Shown here in pieces: positions 1 through 10,800 of a stretch of 64,000 nucleotides of DNA; position 1 is the first letter of the stretch; every line of letters begins with the position of its first letter. Origin of the DNA: Thuidium tamariscinum. Lineage: Eukaryota > Streptophyta > Bryopsida > Hypnales > Thuidiaceae. The notes beneath the pieces were generated by a model. That model saw only the letters and a program-made list of their open reading frames with translations, was not told the DNA's origin and did not search any database. Both the position numbers and the translations under genes were made by a program. Location: assembly GCA_947034885.2 (NCBI GenBank), contig OX344752.2:11470001-11534000 (forward strand). The letters are read 5' to 3'.

Positions 1-70
1 CGGCTGCGACCGAGGAAGACCTCTTCGGCGTCGAGGTTGGCAGCCCGCCACAAGTGCCAGAGAAGGAACA

Positions 71-2227
71 ATGCGGGCCCAGAGCTGCGAATGTAGGTAC
101 GAGTCCTCCCACAGCACCGCATGCTTCTGTACCACCAATGCCTGTGAGAAAATCCAACAGACAGAAGCTAAAAAAAATGGGAACTGGACTAATGAGTAGC
201 TAGAAAATGCCATAGCAGACTTTGATGATGGAATGCCAATTAGAAGTGCAGCTAGGGAGAATGGCATTCTTGCATCCAATTTGAGGGGACACATTTATGG
301 GACTATATTGCATAGAAGGAGGGGTAAGGAGGGTGTCCTAACAGATGAAGAAGAGAGCAAACTAGTGAACTATTTGCTTCACATGCAAGAACTAGGTTAT
401 CCATACAGTATTGGGCAATTGAGGGAGAAGGTTGGCATCCTCACTCAAGCCAGAGTCACTCCATTTGTAGATGGAGTACCTGGGGCTGGTTGGGTGAAAT
501 GCTTCAAGAGAAGGCATCCAGAATTAGCAATCAGAAAAGCACAAGCACTAGATCAGAAGAGAGCCAAGCATTTGTGTCCTGAGGCAGTGGGTTCATTCTA
601 TCACAACTTACAAATGCTATATGACCACCACAACTATGATACAAGTCCATTATGGAATTGTGATGAGAGTGGAGTACAAGCAGGGAAGGATGGAGGAGGA
701 TACGTCATTGCTAAGAGAGGGTCCAAAAGCGTCCACAAAGTGACACCAGATCGCAGGGAGTGGATGTCAGTGCTAAGCTGTGTCAATGCCAAAGGGGAAA
801 GGATTCCTAACTTTTACATTTTCAAGGGCAAACGGGAAAGTAGGAATTTTGTTAGCAAGACAGGTGAACTAGGCGCTGGCATGGCAATGCAGAAGAAGGC
901 ATGGATGACTAACGCCTTATTCAGAGAGTGGATGCGGCATTTCTTACTGAAAGTGTCTGAACTATATGAAATATCTACTGAGAATCGACACCTACTGATC
1001 TTGGATGGACACAAGTCACATGTGTCTCTGGATGTTATACACATAGCTAAAACCAACGGCTTAGACTTACTGACATTCCCTTCCCATACATCTCATGCTC
1101 TACAACCTCTAGATGTGTCATGCTTCAAGCCATTCAAAAATGCTTTCAGAGCATACAGGGATAAATGGACAGGATCTCATGTAGGGAAATCGCCCATCAA
1201 AGAGGACTTGGTACAGTGGGTGTCTCTAAGTTTGAGGAAGGCTCTCAGCTCTCAGAACATTAAGATGGGATTCTCAACAACAGGAATTTATCCTCTGAAC
1301 AGCAATGCCATGGACGGGAAAATGGGACCCAGTAAGGTATATGGGAAGGAATCAGGTATACAATTTGATTCAGCAGAGGAAGGCTGTTCTACTAAGGTTC
1401 CAGACACATCGCAGCAACAACAGTGGGAAGTGGAAGAGTTGTATGGTGATATACCGGAGCATGTACCACATTGCACGCAATACTATGTGCAGCTAGACAG
1501 CGAGGAGGATCAGGTAGCCAATGAAGACTATAGTTCCGACAGTGGAAGCGACCACAGTACAACAAGGAAGCGACCGCACCTGCGACAGACGGATGACGGC
1601 AGTGACAGCGGCAGCGAAGCAGTAGGCTAGGACAATGATGCAGCTGCTGCAGCCTTTGATCAATTACTCGAGCTACCTCGCGTTCCCCTACCAAATAAAA
1701 AAAAAGCAAGAACTGAACCACTCATCGACTACACGAAATCCCTGCTACTAACGGACGAGGAGCATGTCACTCAATTGGAGGACCTAGCATGCCAACGAGA
1801 GGCAGTAGCTGCAGAAAGAGAGAGACAGAGGCAAGAGAAGGAGCAGCGGAAGGTACAGAGGCAACAGGAGAAGCAGGAAAAGGACAAGGCGAAGGTAGCA
1901 AGGCAAGCATTGGCTGAGAGCAAGAAACGACATAGAGAAGAGTGGAGTGCTAAAAATCTTCGTACTCAAGGCGATAGACTACATGCAGCTATAAGGTTGA
2001 ATGCTCCATGCACAGGGTACAAGGCACCATACTGTGGATATCAGCCAGACATTTGTAAATACAACCAGAAACTTGCCATAGCACGGAGGGATGTAAGGAG
2101 GAAAGGAAAAAGTGGCAGTACTATACCTCCTTTACTTGAAGTGCCGCCACTTTTGAAGCGCGGCTACTTCCTCCCCAACCAGGTGATGTATTTGTACCCT
2201 CCTCCAGGAAGCAATGCATTTGCATAG
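71..2227 (+). pseudogene. full transposase frame interrupted by two TAG codons
   Basis: A single reading frame of 719 codons runs from an ATG at 71 to the stop at 2225-2227. It is broken only by TAG at 197-199 and TAG at 1628-1630. The piece 1631-2227 gives an Ala-rich linker, a strongly charged Gln/Glu/Lys/Arg coiled coil (about 1775-1965) and a Cys/Tyr/Pro-rich tail. The absence of any frameshift says the copy is young. Either change could be a C-to-T mutation of CAG, which suits deamination of methylated CHG sites in a silenced plant element. This is inferred; the ancestral codons are not visible here. Confidence 0.6.
233..1630 (+). CDS. DDE-superfamily transposase (pogo/Tigger/CENP-B-like), uninterrupted part
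   Basis: This 465-codon frame encodes a transposase that would cut and rejoin its own element in the nucleus. Residues 1-25 keep the second half of a Psq-type helix-turn-helix, and about 40-110 resemble the CENP-B-type DNA-binding domain. The catalytic core shows the three acidic residues D144 (in NCDESG), D258 (in LLILDGHKSH) and D294 (in HALQPLDVSCF). Residues 390-465 are acidic and Ser-rich. The first helix of the Psq domain lies upstream in the same frame (71-196) but is separated by TAG at 197-199. The frame continues after TAG 1628-1630 to 2227. The ATG at 233 is therefore probably not the ancestral start. The catalytic triad looks intact, but the protein is probably broken at both ends. 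Family assignment is firm; activity is doubtful. Confidence 0.75.
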   Translation: MPIRSAARENGILASNLRGHIYGTILHRRRGKEGVLTDEEESKLVNYLLHMQELGYPYSIGQLREKVGILTQARVTPFVDGVPGAGWVKCFKRRHPELAIRKAQALDQKRAKHLCPEAVGSFYHNLQMLYDHHNYDTSPLWNCDESGVQAGKDGGGYVIAKRGSKSVHKVTPDRREWMSVLSCVNAKGERIPNFYIFKGKRESRNFVSKTGELGAGMAMQKKAWMTNALFREWMRHFLLKVSELYEISTENRHLLILDGHKSHVSLDVIHIAKTNGLDLLTFPSHTSHALQPLDVSCFKPFKNAFRAYRDKWTGSHVGKSPIKEDLVQWVSLSLRKALSSQNIKMGFSTTGIYPLNSNAMDGKMGPSKVYGKESGIQFDSAEEGCSTKVPDTSQQQQWEVEELYGDIPEHVPHCTQYYVQLDSEEDQVANEDYSSDSGSDHSTTRKRPHLRQTDDGSDSGSEAVG

Positions 2228-2940
2228 ACGCACCTGCAGCACACAAGCGCTTTCAGTGGTTTCCAAGGATACCAAGTAGCCACTGCTGAAGCTCAGACAC
2301 AACCTCGCACAACACTCTGAAGTTACTGATGACTTCTTGAACTGCGGTTTTCCAACAAGGCATGGATCATGTTGAGGCATATAGAAAGAGAATGTGTATT
2401 ACCAGGGTACAATTTGAAGATGCAGCTCTAGCGACACGGACGCCACCTCCAGAAGTCGGCATTACAGCATTACAAGGAAGAAGTTACCGCATATATGAGG
2501 ACGAAAGTAGCAGGGAACAAGCACGTGAAAGCAGAGCTTGAGAGGCAGGAGTTACTTTACTGTGGATGCAGGTGCATCTGTCGAAGATGTGTGCCTTTGA
2601 ATCAGCGTCTCCGCGAGCTCCGTGAAAGCACTCCCAGACTTCGCCAGGAATATGGGCGGGCAGGAGGGCCTTTAACGTAATCAGTGCCAAGTGATTTTGA
2701 AAACGGAAGGCTGTTTGATGGCTGCGGCGCGCGGGAGCGGAGGAAGCGCATGGCAATGGCACCTTTTCAAAAAACGGACTCCTCCGATATCAGTCTCCCG
2801 CTGCGCCATTTTTGTCAGCCGCGTTGTTCTTCACGAAACCCTAGTGGATGGAAACTGCACCTGCGATGCTCAGTTCTAGAGCCACTGACACTTCCTTCTC
2901 AATTGAGAGTGAACATTACTTCAGCCTAAGCAAAGTGCTA

Positions 2941-4433
2941 CGTCATTACTGTATAGTTGTCAGGACATCACTTTTAGTCAGCTGCTTTTTTTTTAACGCT
3001 TCTGGATAGGTCGCTTTTTGAATTTTGTCCTGTTTTTTCTACTATGTCAGTGACCATGTTCAGCTTGTTATGGAGCATATTTAGACTTCGTCTGCGTGCT
3101 TTAAGGCTTCCTCAGGTCTCATTACACCCCCTGCCTATGAACCATAATAACACCCTACTGTGTCACGACTTCAGAAAATCATAACTAATTCATACGAATC
3201 CCAAAAATTCTGAAAAAAAGACTATCTCACAATTGCTCATTTCCCTTTCACTCCATATTTTTTACACTGTCTTCCCACTCAGACATTTCAGTTCAGAGCA
3301 TCACTTCTCCTTAGATGCTCCATTACTGAGCCTCTTACCTTAATCCAAATGGAATGAATCAAAGCTTCACTTGTAGACAAAAATAAAATCTGTAAGAAAA
3401 AAAAATTAATTTTTTAATTTTGAAGTTTTTGTAGATTTTTTTTCTGCCCGGCGACATGAAAATTATGTTTAAGATGGCAAAACTTTTGCTTGCTGTCACC
3501 AATTGAAAAAATAATAATATTTCCACAGAGCTCATCAGTTTTTCTATCTTATGTGAAAATTTCAAGAAAATTCATTACAAATTGAAGTCACAAGTACCTG
3601 CCCGAATTCTTAAAGTCCCCCGAGGGGACTCTTGGTCGTTTAGGGGTTAAAGTAAGTTGTAGTCAAAATTGAATGCAAGACATTTGGAGTATATGGAAAA
3701 AATACAAAGACTAATAAAGTTGGATCTCCAATGAGACTAGAATTTTGCAATGGATTTGGCAAAAATCATGTGTTAGTCACAATAGACCTCTAGAAATGCA
3801 CCTTTTATTTTAATTTTAAATCTCACTTGAAGGCTTTGTTGGTTCAATTGTTGAGTGAATTTATAAAGTATATGTCATTCTATGTGAACTTAATCTCAAT
3901 AATGGATGATACTTACATCCTATTTTAGATATAATTTTTTTAATTATACAACTTACACTATTTAAGAAGTAATCAATTTTAAATTTTTGGCTTGGTTTTT
4001 TTTCCTATCTCCTATATTTGGACTTGCATATATTTTTTAAGATTGTCACCTAGTTCTCCCTCCATATTGTGCCACCTATATTTGAACCTTAAATGGCAAC
4101 CATCATTTATCCAAATCCACTACAAGCTTTCAAAAGCAAGTAATGAAAATATGAAATCAATGAAGCATCCAATAAGAGTTAGAATATTTGTTGCTATGGG
4201 CCCATTATTCCTTAAAGGTTTCAGAATACAAAAATGTACTAAATATGGCAAGACATATGTCTTTAGATCAATTGAAAATTCAACAATTAATGTCTTTCTT
4301 CTAAGACGTTATTTTCACATCTAAACCCCCTCATATTCAAATATAGGACCACACATCAAGAATATAAATCCATTTTGCAACTTCTCAAAAATTGAAGATG
4401 TACAATAGTGAATTGAATTAAAAGGCATAAATT
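2941..4433. other. AT-rich intergenic repeats, no gene
   Basis: I see no coding frame with family resemblance. The stretch 3178-3345 resembles the 3' part of the larger dispersed repeat at 5150-6597 and 61884-62752: it has a 'cataactaattca' core and ends in CTCTTACCTTAA. The stretch ending near 3650 reads GGGGACTCTTGGTCGTTTAG then GGGGTTAA, which looks like the right end of a TTAA/CCC-type element. Confidence 0.5.
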
Positions 4434-4673
4434 TAAATCCTACCATCAAAGGTGGGCCTAGTGGGATAAAACTTGTTTTACTAGGGATTGACAAGGATTT
4501 AGGATTTATTTTGTGTTGGATTTTTTGGTTTGTCTCAATCCACCCTAGCTAATTTAAAGTCTCTAATTATGAATATGAATTCAGAATTTGAAAAAAAATA
4601 AAAAATAAAAACTTTGAATATTTTTTTCTGGGATAAATCTAGCATGTGGGCCCACCTTCAATGGTAGGATTTA
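4434..4673. mobile_element. MITE, family 'AAATCCTACCATCAAAGG', copy 1
   Basis: This is about 240 bp with terminal inverted repeats. The left end reads AAATCCTACCATCAAAGGTG and the right end is its near-perfect reverse complement (one mismatch, TTCAATGG for TTTGATGG). The ends also share the GGGCC that follows. The AT-rich interior carries no frame. A second copy lies at 49866-50123 and an inverted partial copy at 58458-58640, so it is a dispersed non-autonomous DNA element. Confidence 0.8.
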
Positions 4674-5149
4674 ACATTGCGTGAATTAGAAGTGTCATGA
4701 GTCATTGAATCCTATTCATGAATAGGATTAAGTTTGAAACTTCATCCTTTGATAGTCTTCTCATTTTAACTCCAATTTAGATATATTTTATGTTTAGAAA
4801 CCTGACCAAACCTTGTATAGGACAATCAATTTTTTTTGAAATTCTACTTGAAAGTGTAGGCTAGTTGCAAGAAGAAAATTGAAATTTGTAGCCAATAAAT
4901 TTTTTGGGTGAAGCTCATGGAAAACGAGAAAGGAAAATTTCTAAGTCTTCCAAAACTATTTTTAAAATTAGCTTTGCACTATTTGATTGTTTTTAATTTA
5001 ACAAGGCAATGATTTCACTAAATTGTGATTTCTTCCTACTTACACAAAACATCATAAAACTTAACAAAACCGATACCAACCTTGAAAAACTCTAAAGTTC
5101 ATTTCCAATCCTAGCATATCATCAAAATTTAGTCTCATCAACAGTAATT

Positions 5150-6597
5150 TTGCAGCCTCACTATAGGAGAGGATTCTAAAACCAACTAGGCATTTTCAAC
5201 CATCCAATAGGGGCTATAAAATGGACACTTGAACCAGGGAAAAATGAATTGTGGATTACAATAGAACTTGATTAGATTTGTCTCAATGATGCTAGTTTGT
5301 GAGCCTAAAAGCATGAGCTTGTGAGCTGTGAGCGTAAGTTTTGTGAGCCTAGAGAATTAACAAAAAAAACTGTGAATTTTTTAAGCCAAGAGAAAAAAAA
5401 GTGAAGTCATTTTTAAAAATCCATTTATAATAAAATTTCAGCTTCATGACCGTGGACCTATGACCATGGAAATGTGGTTAATGTATTTTAAAATTTCAAA
5501 CCCTACTATTTTCAAAAGGCCTCTCAATACCTTCCAAATTTTTTTTTGAGGTTCAAAATCCAAAATCCAACAAGGGGTTTTCTAGGGTGATGGAGTTGTG
5601 GGAAAAAAAAAAGTTTTTTTTTTTTTTTTTTCCGACTTTCTCACCTTGAAATTGATCTCTTAGTATCGAGAGAAGGTTTTCAAGGGTGAAAAGGCGCAAA
5701 AAAATGAACTAAACTAGTAGCATAGTCGGAAAAAAATGAAAAAAAGTTGAAAAAAAATGAAAAAAAAAGTTTTGAGAGCTTCAAAGCCCTCTACCTCCAA
5801 ACCCCTTTTAATGGCAAGAAAGATTTTGGAGGGTGATAGAGTTGCAAAAAGAGAATTTGAAAAATAAAAAAGGACTAAAAAAAATTGAAGAAAATTGAAA
5901 AAAAAGATTTTGAAAAAAAGATTTTTGAAAGTCACAAATTTCAAATCCCATGAGGAGGATACTAGATATAAAAATCTAAAATTCTTAAAGCACGGTAATA
6001 GGTCCACACCCTAAAAATCACTAAAAATTTCACCGAAAATTCTAGGCTCACAAGCTCACATGCTTATAGGCTCACGCTCGCAGGCTCACAAAATAGCATC
6101 CCCTAGATTTGTCTTTACTTCTTCAATAGATGGTTTAAGAGCCACACTAGATTCATTTCTAACTAAGTGGCTAGGTGTCTATTAATTCAAAATAAAATGT
6201 ATTGTTCAACTACCTTTTTACATGTACTAAAAAATCTGAAATAATGATTAATCCAAGCATTCATTTCAGATTTAGAAAGGAACACTTTTAGAAACCATTT
6301 CCATTGCTTTATACATTTTGCAATGTTAGTTTTTGAATAAGGCCTAGTTTTTTTTCAAACTATACATGGATGGGTTTCCAAAGGCCTATAATCATATGTA
6401 GGGACCTACAACAGATTGCGTTTGAAAATTCATAACTAATTCAATAAATCTTCAAAAAATATGAAACGACTTGTGTTAGATTCCTCATCTATTTCCCTTT
6501 GACTGAAAAATAAACTAAAAATATTTCCATATCAGGAGATACACAAAACATGCACATCAACACTAACATGGTTGCTTTTTGAGCCTCTTACCTTAAT
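5150..6597. repeat. large dispersed repeat, copy 1 (interrupted)
   Basis: The flanks (5150-5283 and 6104-6597) align along their length with 61884-62752. Shared landmarks include 'ataggagagg', 'cttcttcaat' followed by 'gatggttt', 'aaatctgaaataatgatta', 'gaaacgacttgtgttaga' and the terminal CTCTTACCTTA. Copy 1 is split by the element at 5284-6103; copy 2 lacks that insert but carries a different MITE. It has no coding capacity. It is probably a non-autonomous DNA element of the TAAGGTA-ended group. Confidence 0.7.
5284..6103. mobile_element. MULE-like non-autonomous element with 11-bp TSD
   Basis: The 820-bp insert sits between direct repeats TAGATTTGTCT at 5273-5283 and 6104-6114. Its ends are inverted and rich in the motif GTGAGCCT: the left has GATGCTAGTTTGTGAGCCT and the right, read in reverse, has GATGCTATTTTGTGAGCCTG. 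Similar inverted ends continue for about 50-60 bp. The interior is A- and T-homopolymer rich. Long terminal repeats plus a 9-11 bp duplication fit Mutator-like elements. The corresponding site in the other repeat copy (61884-62752) is empty. Confidence 0.75.
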
Positions 6598-6907
6598 ATG
6601 ATAAATGGGTCTAGTTTGGTCCTTGGCACGAATTCTGCTTCTTCACTACACTAAAATTGATAAATAATGTTGGGTGATAATTAGTGTTGTTCCCTGTAGT
6701 CAGCCCTCACACATTCCTCACCACCATCCCGCGCGATTCCTCAACCCACACACTGCGCGGCTTAAACCCTCTCACAGATCCATCAACCCCACGAATGCCA
6801 CATCTAAACCCTTGCCACTCACAGATCCATCAAAACAATCGTTCTCTCACGAACACACATTCAGTGCTGCGAAAACAACAAGAATCAGCAAAAATTAACA
6901 AACACAG

Positions 6908-7339
6908 ATGACGACGACGTCAGACGAGCAAGTGAGCAACATGCATGGTTTCATGTTTCCTGTGATTGCACATTCTCAAATTGAAGAAGACGATGACGAT
7001 CATGCAAGGTTTGCAAGCAACAGGCATAGTTTCATTATTCCCGTGTACGCACATTCTCCCATATATCCACCATTGCGAAGTTCAAGGCGCTTTTCTGCGT
7101 TAGATCCGTCCATGCAAGTTTCAAGGCGTTGTCGGGATTATGTTATCAAGGGCTGCGATTGGAGTTACTGTGTAGCTCAATCCGATGCGGAGAGTGAGAA
7201 TATTTTAATCCATCCAGAAATCCAGACTCGTGCATTTGACCAAGCCACGAGCGCCACAGTTGAAGAGGCAGTCGAAGTCGTCGCGGTTGTCTGCTTCTTT
7301 CCTTGTCGAAGCTCATGTTGTGGCATTTCCTATCATTAA
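6908..7339 (+). CDS. hypothetical 143-residue protein or leader ORF of ACCase
   Basis: This ATG-started frame lies in a less AT-rich island and follows a C/A-rich, leader-like stretch (6700-6907) in which CTCACAGATCCATCA occurs twice. The product matches no family I know. It has an internal duplication: FMFPVIAHSQI near residue 15 and FIIPVYAHSPI near residue 43. An acidic run follows the first, and a Val/Cys-rich C-terminus ends at TAA. No signal peptide or clear membrane segment is seen. It ends 550 bp before the ACCase start, so it could be a separate small gene, or an upstream ORF in a long ACCase leader. It could also be non-coding. Confidence 0.3.
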   Translation: MTTTSDEQVSNMHGFMFPVIAHSQIEEDDDDHARFASNRHSFIIPVYAHSPIYPPLRSSRRFSALDPSMQVSRRCRDYVIKGCDWSYCVAQSDAESENILIHPEIQTRAFDQATSATVEEAVEVVAVVCFFPCRSSCCGISYH

Positions 7340-7889
7340 ACAATCACTGCTGCATCTTGCAGCAATGTCCCAAAGATCACACACAGACAGACCAAAGGCT
7401 TTGTTATTAAAGCCAAAGGAGAACTGGAGAGGTAGGCAGCATTTATTACGATTCTGTGTCACTCACTTACCCACCAACCAACACGCACTGTCGCCAATTT
7501 TCGCATTAACGTTATGGGTGGATTTAATGTTGGGAGATCGATTTTTCACCGGCGAGCATAATCATATCTTAGGAAGAGACACAAGATGAATGGAGACAGA
7601 GGATGCACTTCTTGTTTTTTATGAAAAAAAAATTTGAGAGAGAGAGTGATGGAGAGAGAGCTTGCGAATTTGTGGTTACGTGTGAGTGTGTTTTAGGTTT
7701 CGTGGATTGGTTCGTGAGCTTCTCATGAATTGGCTGCACCCTAATCTCTGTAGGATTGGGTGCATTTCCTGTGTATTGCAATTGTGAGGTGCTGGTGGAT
7801 GCTAGATGCTGGAGTTGGGGCGCTTGAAAGTTGCCATACAATTGTAATAGAAGGCATTACGGCTTGAGAGTAGGTTTGGGTCTTACGAG
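7340..7889 (+). promoter_or_regulatory. ACCase upstream region / 5' leader
   Basis: No gene is recognised here. A GA-rich run (about 7636-7661, GAGAGAGAG-type) of the sort common in plant leaders lies about 230 bp before the start codon. An in-frame TAG at 7848-7850 precedes the ACCase ATG at 7890, which fixes the N-terminus no further upstream. I see no convincing TATA box. Confidence 0.35.
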
Positions 7890-10800
7890 ATGGAGGTGAA
7901 GGCGGCGATGGCGTCGTCTCCCGTGGAAGAGTACTGCCACGCGATGGGCGGGACGGACCCGATCCGCAGCATTTTGATCGCGAACAATGGTATGGCGGCC
8001 GTGAAGTTCATGCGCAGCGTGCGCTCGTGGGCGTACGAGAGCTTCGGCGTGGAGCGGGCCGTGTTGCTGGTGGCTATGGCGACGCCCGAGGACATGCGCA
8101 TCAATGCCGAGCACATCCGCATGGCGGATCAGTTCGTGGAAGTGCCGGGGGGAACCAACAACAACAACTACGCCAACGTGCAGCTCATCGTCGAGGTTTG
8201 GGACCTTCCATTCCACTGATCACATGTTTTTGCACAGTTTTTTGCAGAGTTTGAAGCCCCTCTTCGCTTGGCAGGGGCGGAGGGGGGGCAGCTAGATTGC
8301 AAACTTGTTTGGGGGTTGGTGTGAAGTCCTTGGGCCATCATCCTCATTCTTAACCAAATTCTTTGCAGCTGATCAATGTCTGCAGTAATTGAATGGATTG
8401 CAAGCTTGTGTGGATTGTGTGGTGCTGACCTTGTTCCAGTGAGAATGTACGGTGAATTTAAATGAAGAAATCCGTGGCAAGACTTTTTTGGTGGTTCCTT
8501 TACGAACCTGATATGCTGTTGAATTCAAGCATAACTTTGGTATCAGCAGTAATTGACTACATTTGCAAATGTGTGACCTTTTTCTTTTGCAGATTGCAGA
8601 GAGAACGGGAGTGCAAGCTGTGTGGCCGGGATGGGGTCACGCATCTGAGAATCCTGGGCTTCCAGATTCATTGCTAGCACGTGGCATTCTCTTTCTGGGG
8701 CCTCCAGCAGCGCCCATGAGCGCTCTTGGTGATAAAATTGGATCCTCTCTTATTGCGCAGGCAGCGGGTGTGCCCACTCTCGCATGGAGTGGCTCTCATG
8801 TAAGCATTTTATTGGTCACTTTTTTTTCTTAAGAGAATTGCTTGGAACAATTTTACATTCAGTTTGCAGTGCTTATTCAGACAGCATGCATTTTCAGCAA
8901 TTGCTTAGAATAGCGTTGTTGCATTCACTTCAGTGAGTATTGAGACGATGTACGTTGTCAACAATTGATTGGAAGGCGGTTTAAGCATCCTTTTCTATGA
9001 GTATTCAAACAACTTACGGTATCATCAATTGCTTGGGATAGTGTTGTTGCATCCATTTATCGGTGAGTACTCAGACACCCCACGTTGTCAATCCAGGTGT
9101 CTGTGCCCTTTGAGGTTTGCCAAGGCATCATTCCGGACGATGTATACAAGAAGGCGTGCGTTTTCACTACAGAGGAAGCGATGGCCTCGTGCCAGTCCAT
9201 CGGTTACCCAGCTATGATCAAGGCCTCTTGGGGAGGTGGAGGGAAAGGAATTCGGAAGGTGCACAACGATGAAGAAGTAAAGGCCTTGTTTAAGCAAGTG
9301 CAGGGTGAAGTTCCAGGCTCACCGATCTTCATTATGAAAGTGGCGACGCAGGTTGGTGATTCTTGCCACTCATGAATCATGATGGATTGCAATTTTTTTT
9401 CTGCCCAACGAAAGCAAGCGTTGCCTACTAAACAAGTTACATCTACTTTTGGTAGCTAGAAGAAAGACATTGGATGAAAGACTCATATGGACGGACTTCC
9501 TTCATTTTTGTGTGTGTTTTCGCTGATGGTTTGAAGTGTTCAGAACCTGACTTCGGTCTTTTCATGCTGGATAAACAGAGTCGACATCTTGAGGTTCAGC
9601 TGCTCTGTGACAATTATGGAAATGTGGCAGCTCTGCACAGTCGAGATTGTAGTGTGCAAAGACGGCACCAAAAGGTAGGTTTCATGCAGCTTTTTTTTTG
9701 CATCAGTCAATGCTTCCGTTGCAATCTTGTAGTCTCAAGTATATTCTGACAATTGTATTAAATTGTGAACGTAACTCACCACTTAACCATTGACGAGAGA
9801 TACTAATCAGTGTTGTGGTTTATACCTTCGTTCTTATGTTTACCTTAGTCCAATTGGTGCTTCGCTGAGAGTGTTGGAATTAAGTCTTTCCACCGTAATT
9901 TAATTAACTACAGTCGGTTTCTTTTGACCGATTCTCGAGGTGTAATGTACTTTGCCCCAGATTATCGAGGAAGGGCCTATCACGATTGCTCCTCCAGAAA
10001 CAGTGAGGCGCCTAGAGCAAGGCGCCTGTCGGCTTGCTCAATGTGTCAACTACATTGGAGCTGCAACTGTCGAGTATTTGTACAGTATGGATACCGGAGA
10101 ATTTTACTTCCTGGAGCTTAACCCTCGTCTCCAGGTAATTCATTTTGGGCTTATAACAGGGCGTCAACTTCATTACGTAGCAGCACTTGCATTGCCATTC
10201 GTACGTACCCAGCCCCTCATGCTGTAGAGCTTCCCGGGTTGTGCAGGTAGAGCACCCTGTCACAGAGTGGATTGCTGAATTTAATTTACCAGCAGCTCAA
10301 GTCAGTGTTGCCATGGGCATTCCTCTTTGGCGCATGCCTGGTATGTCCTTCTCCCCTTCACTTCAGTGACAGCTCTAAGGTAGAGGATACCATTTGCTTC
10401 CTGCTTTAAGCATTTTAATCAAACCGTAGGGCAGCGATTGTAGAGTTCTGGAGAAATCACTTTGGGTACAAGAGACAAACACTTTCGATCAATTTTTATA
10501 ACTGCCTGTGAATTTCATATGCAACTTCAAAGTGGAAGGTTGTAGATCAGTGACCATAGCCACTTAGCTAAGTCGTTCTTACATCCAAATTTCAGATTTC
10601 AAAGTGTGAATTGTGCAACTAATTCAGGAATTTTCATCTCTTGAATTGCATCGTTGAAGCAAAGTAGGTCTCATTGGTGTTTTTCAAGGTATAGTTAAAT
10701 GACTTCTGATTATCAAGGCATGATCAAATATGAGTAAGTCTGGTTACATTGTTGTTCTTGGTCTGCAGAAATTCGACGCCTCTTTGGGCAAGGAGGTGGA

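Larger units (their letters stand above)
1..2940 (+). mobile_element. pogo/Tigger-like DNA transposon, left end outside window
   Basis: This stretch is clearly richer in G+C than the AT-rich DNA after about 2.95 kb and carries a DDE_1-type transposase frame. The left terminal repeat would lie before position 1. I could not identify a convincing right terminal repeat, so the right boundary is set by the composition change near 2.94 kb. The part from 2228 to 2940 has no long frame and is probably element tail or untranslated sequence. Seen: frame and composition. Known: this transposase family mobilises TA-flanked DNA elements. Inferred: a degraded autonomous copy. Confidence 0.6.

Noticed and set aside
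7569-7841. 90-codon minus-strand frame upstream of ACCase
   Set aside because: Low-complexity Ser/Thr/Gln composition over a GA-rich leader; no family resemblance.
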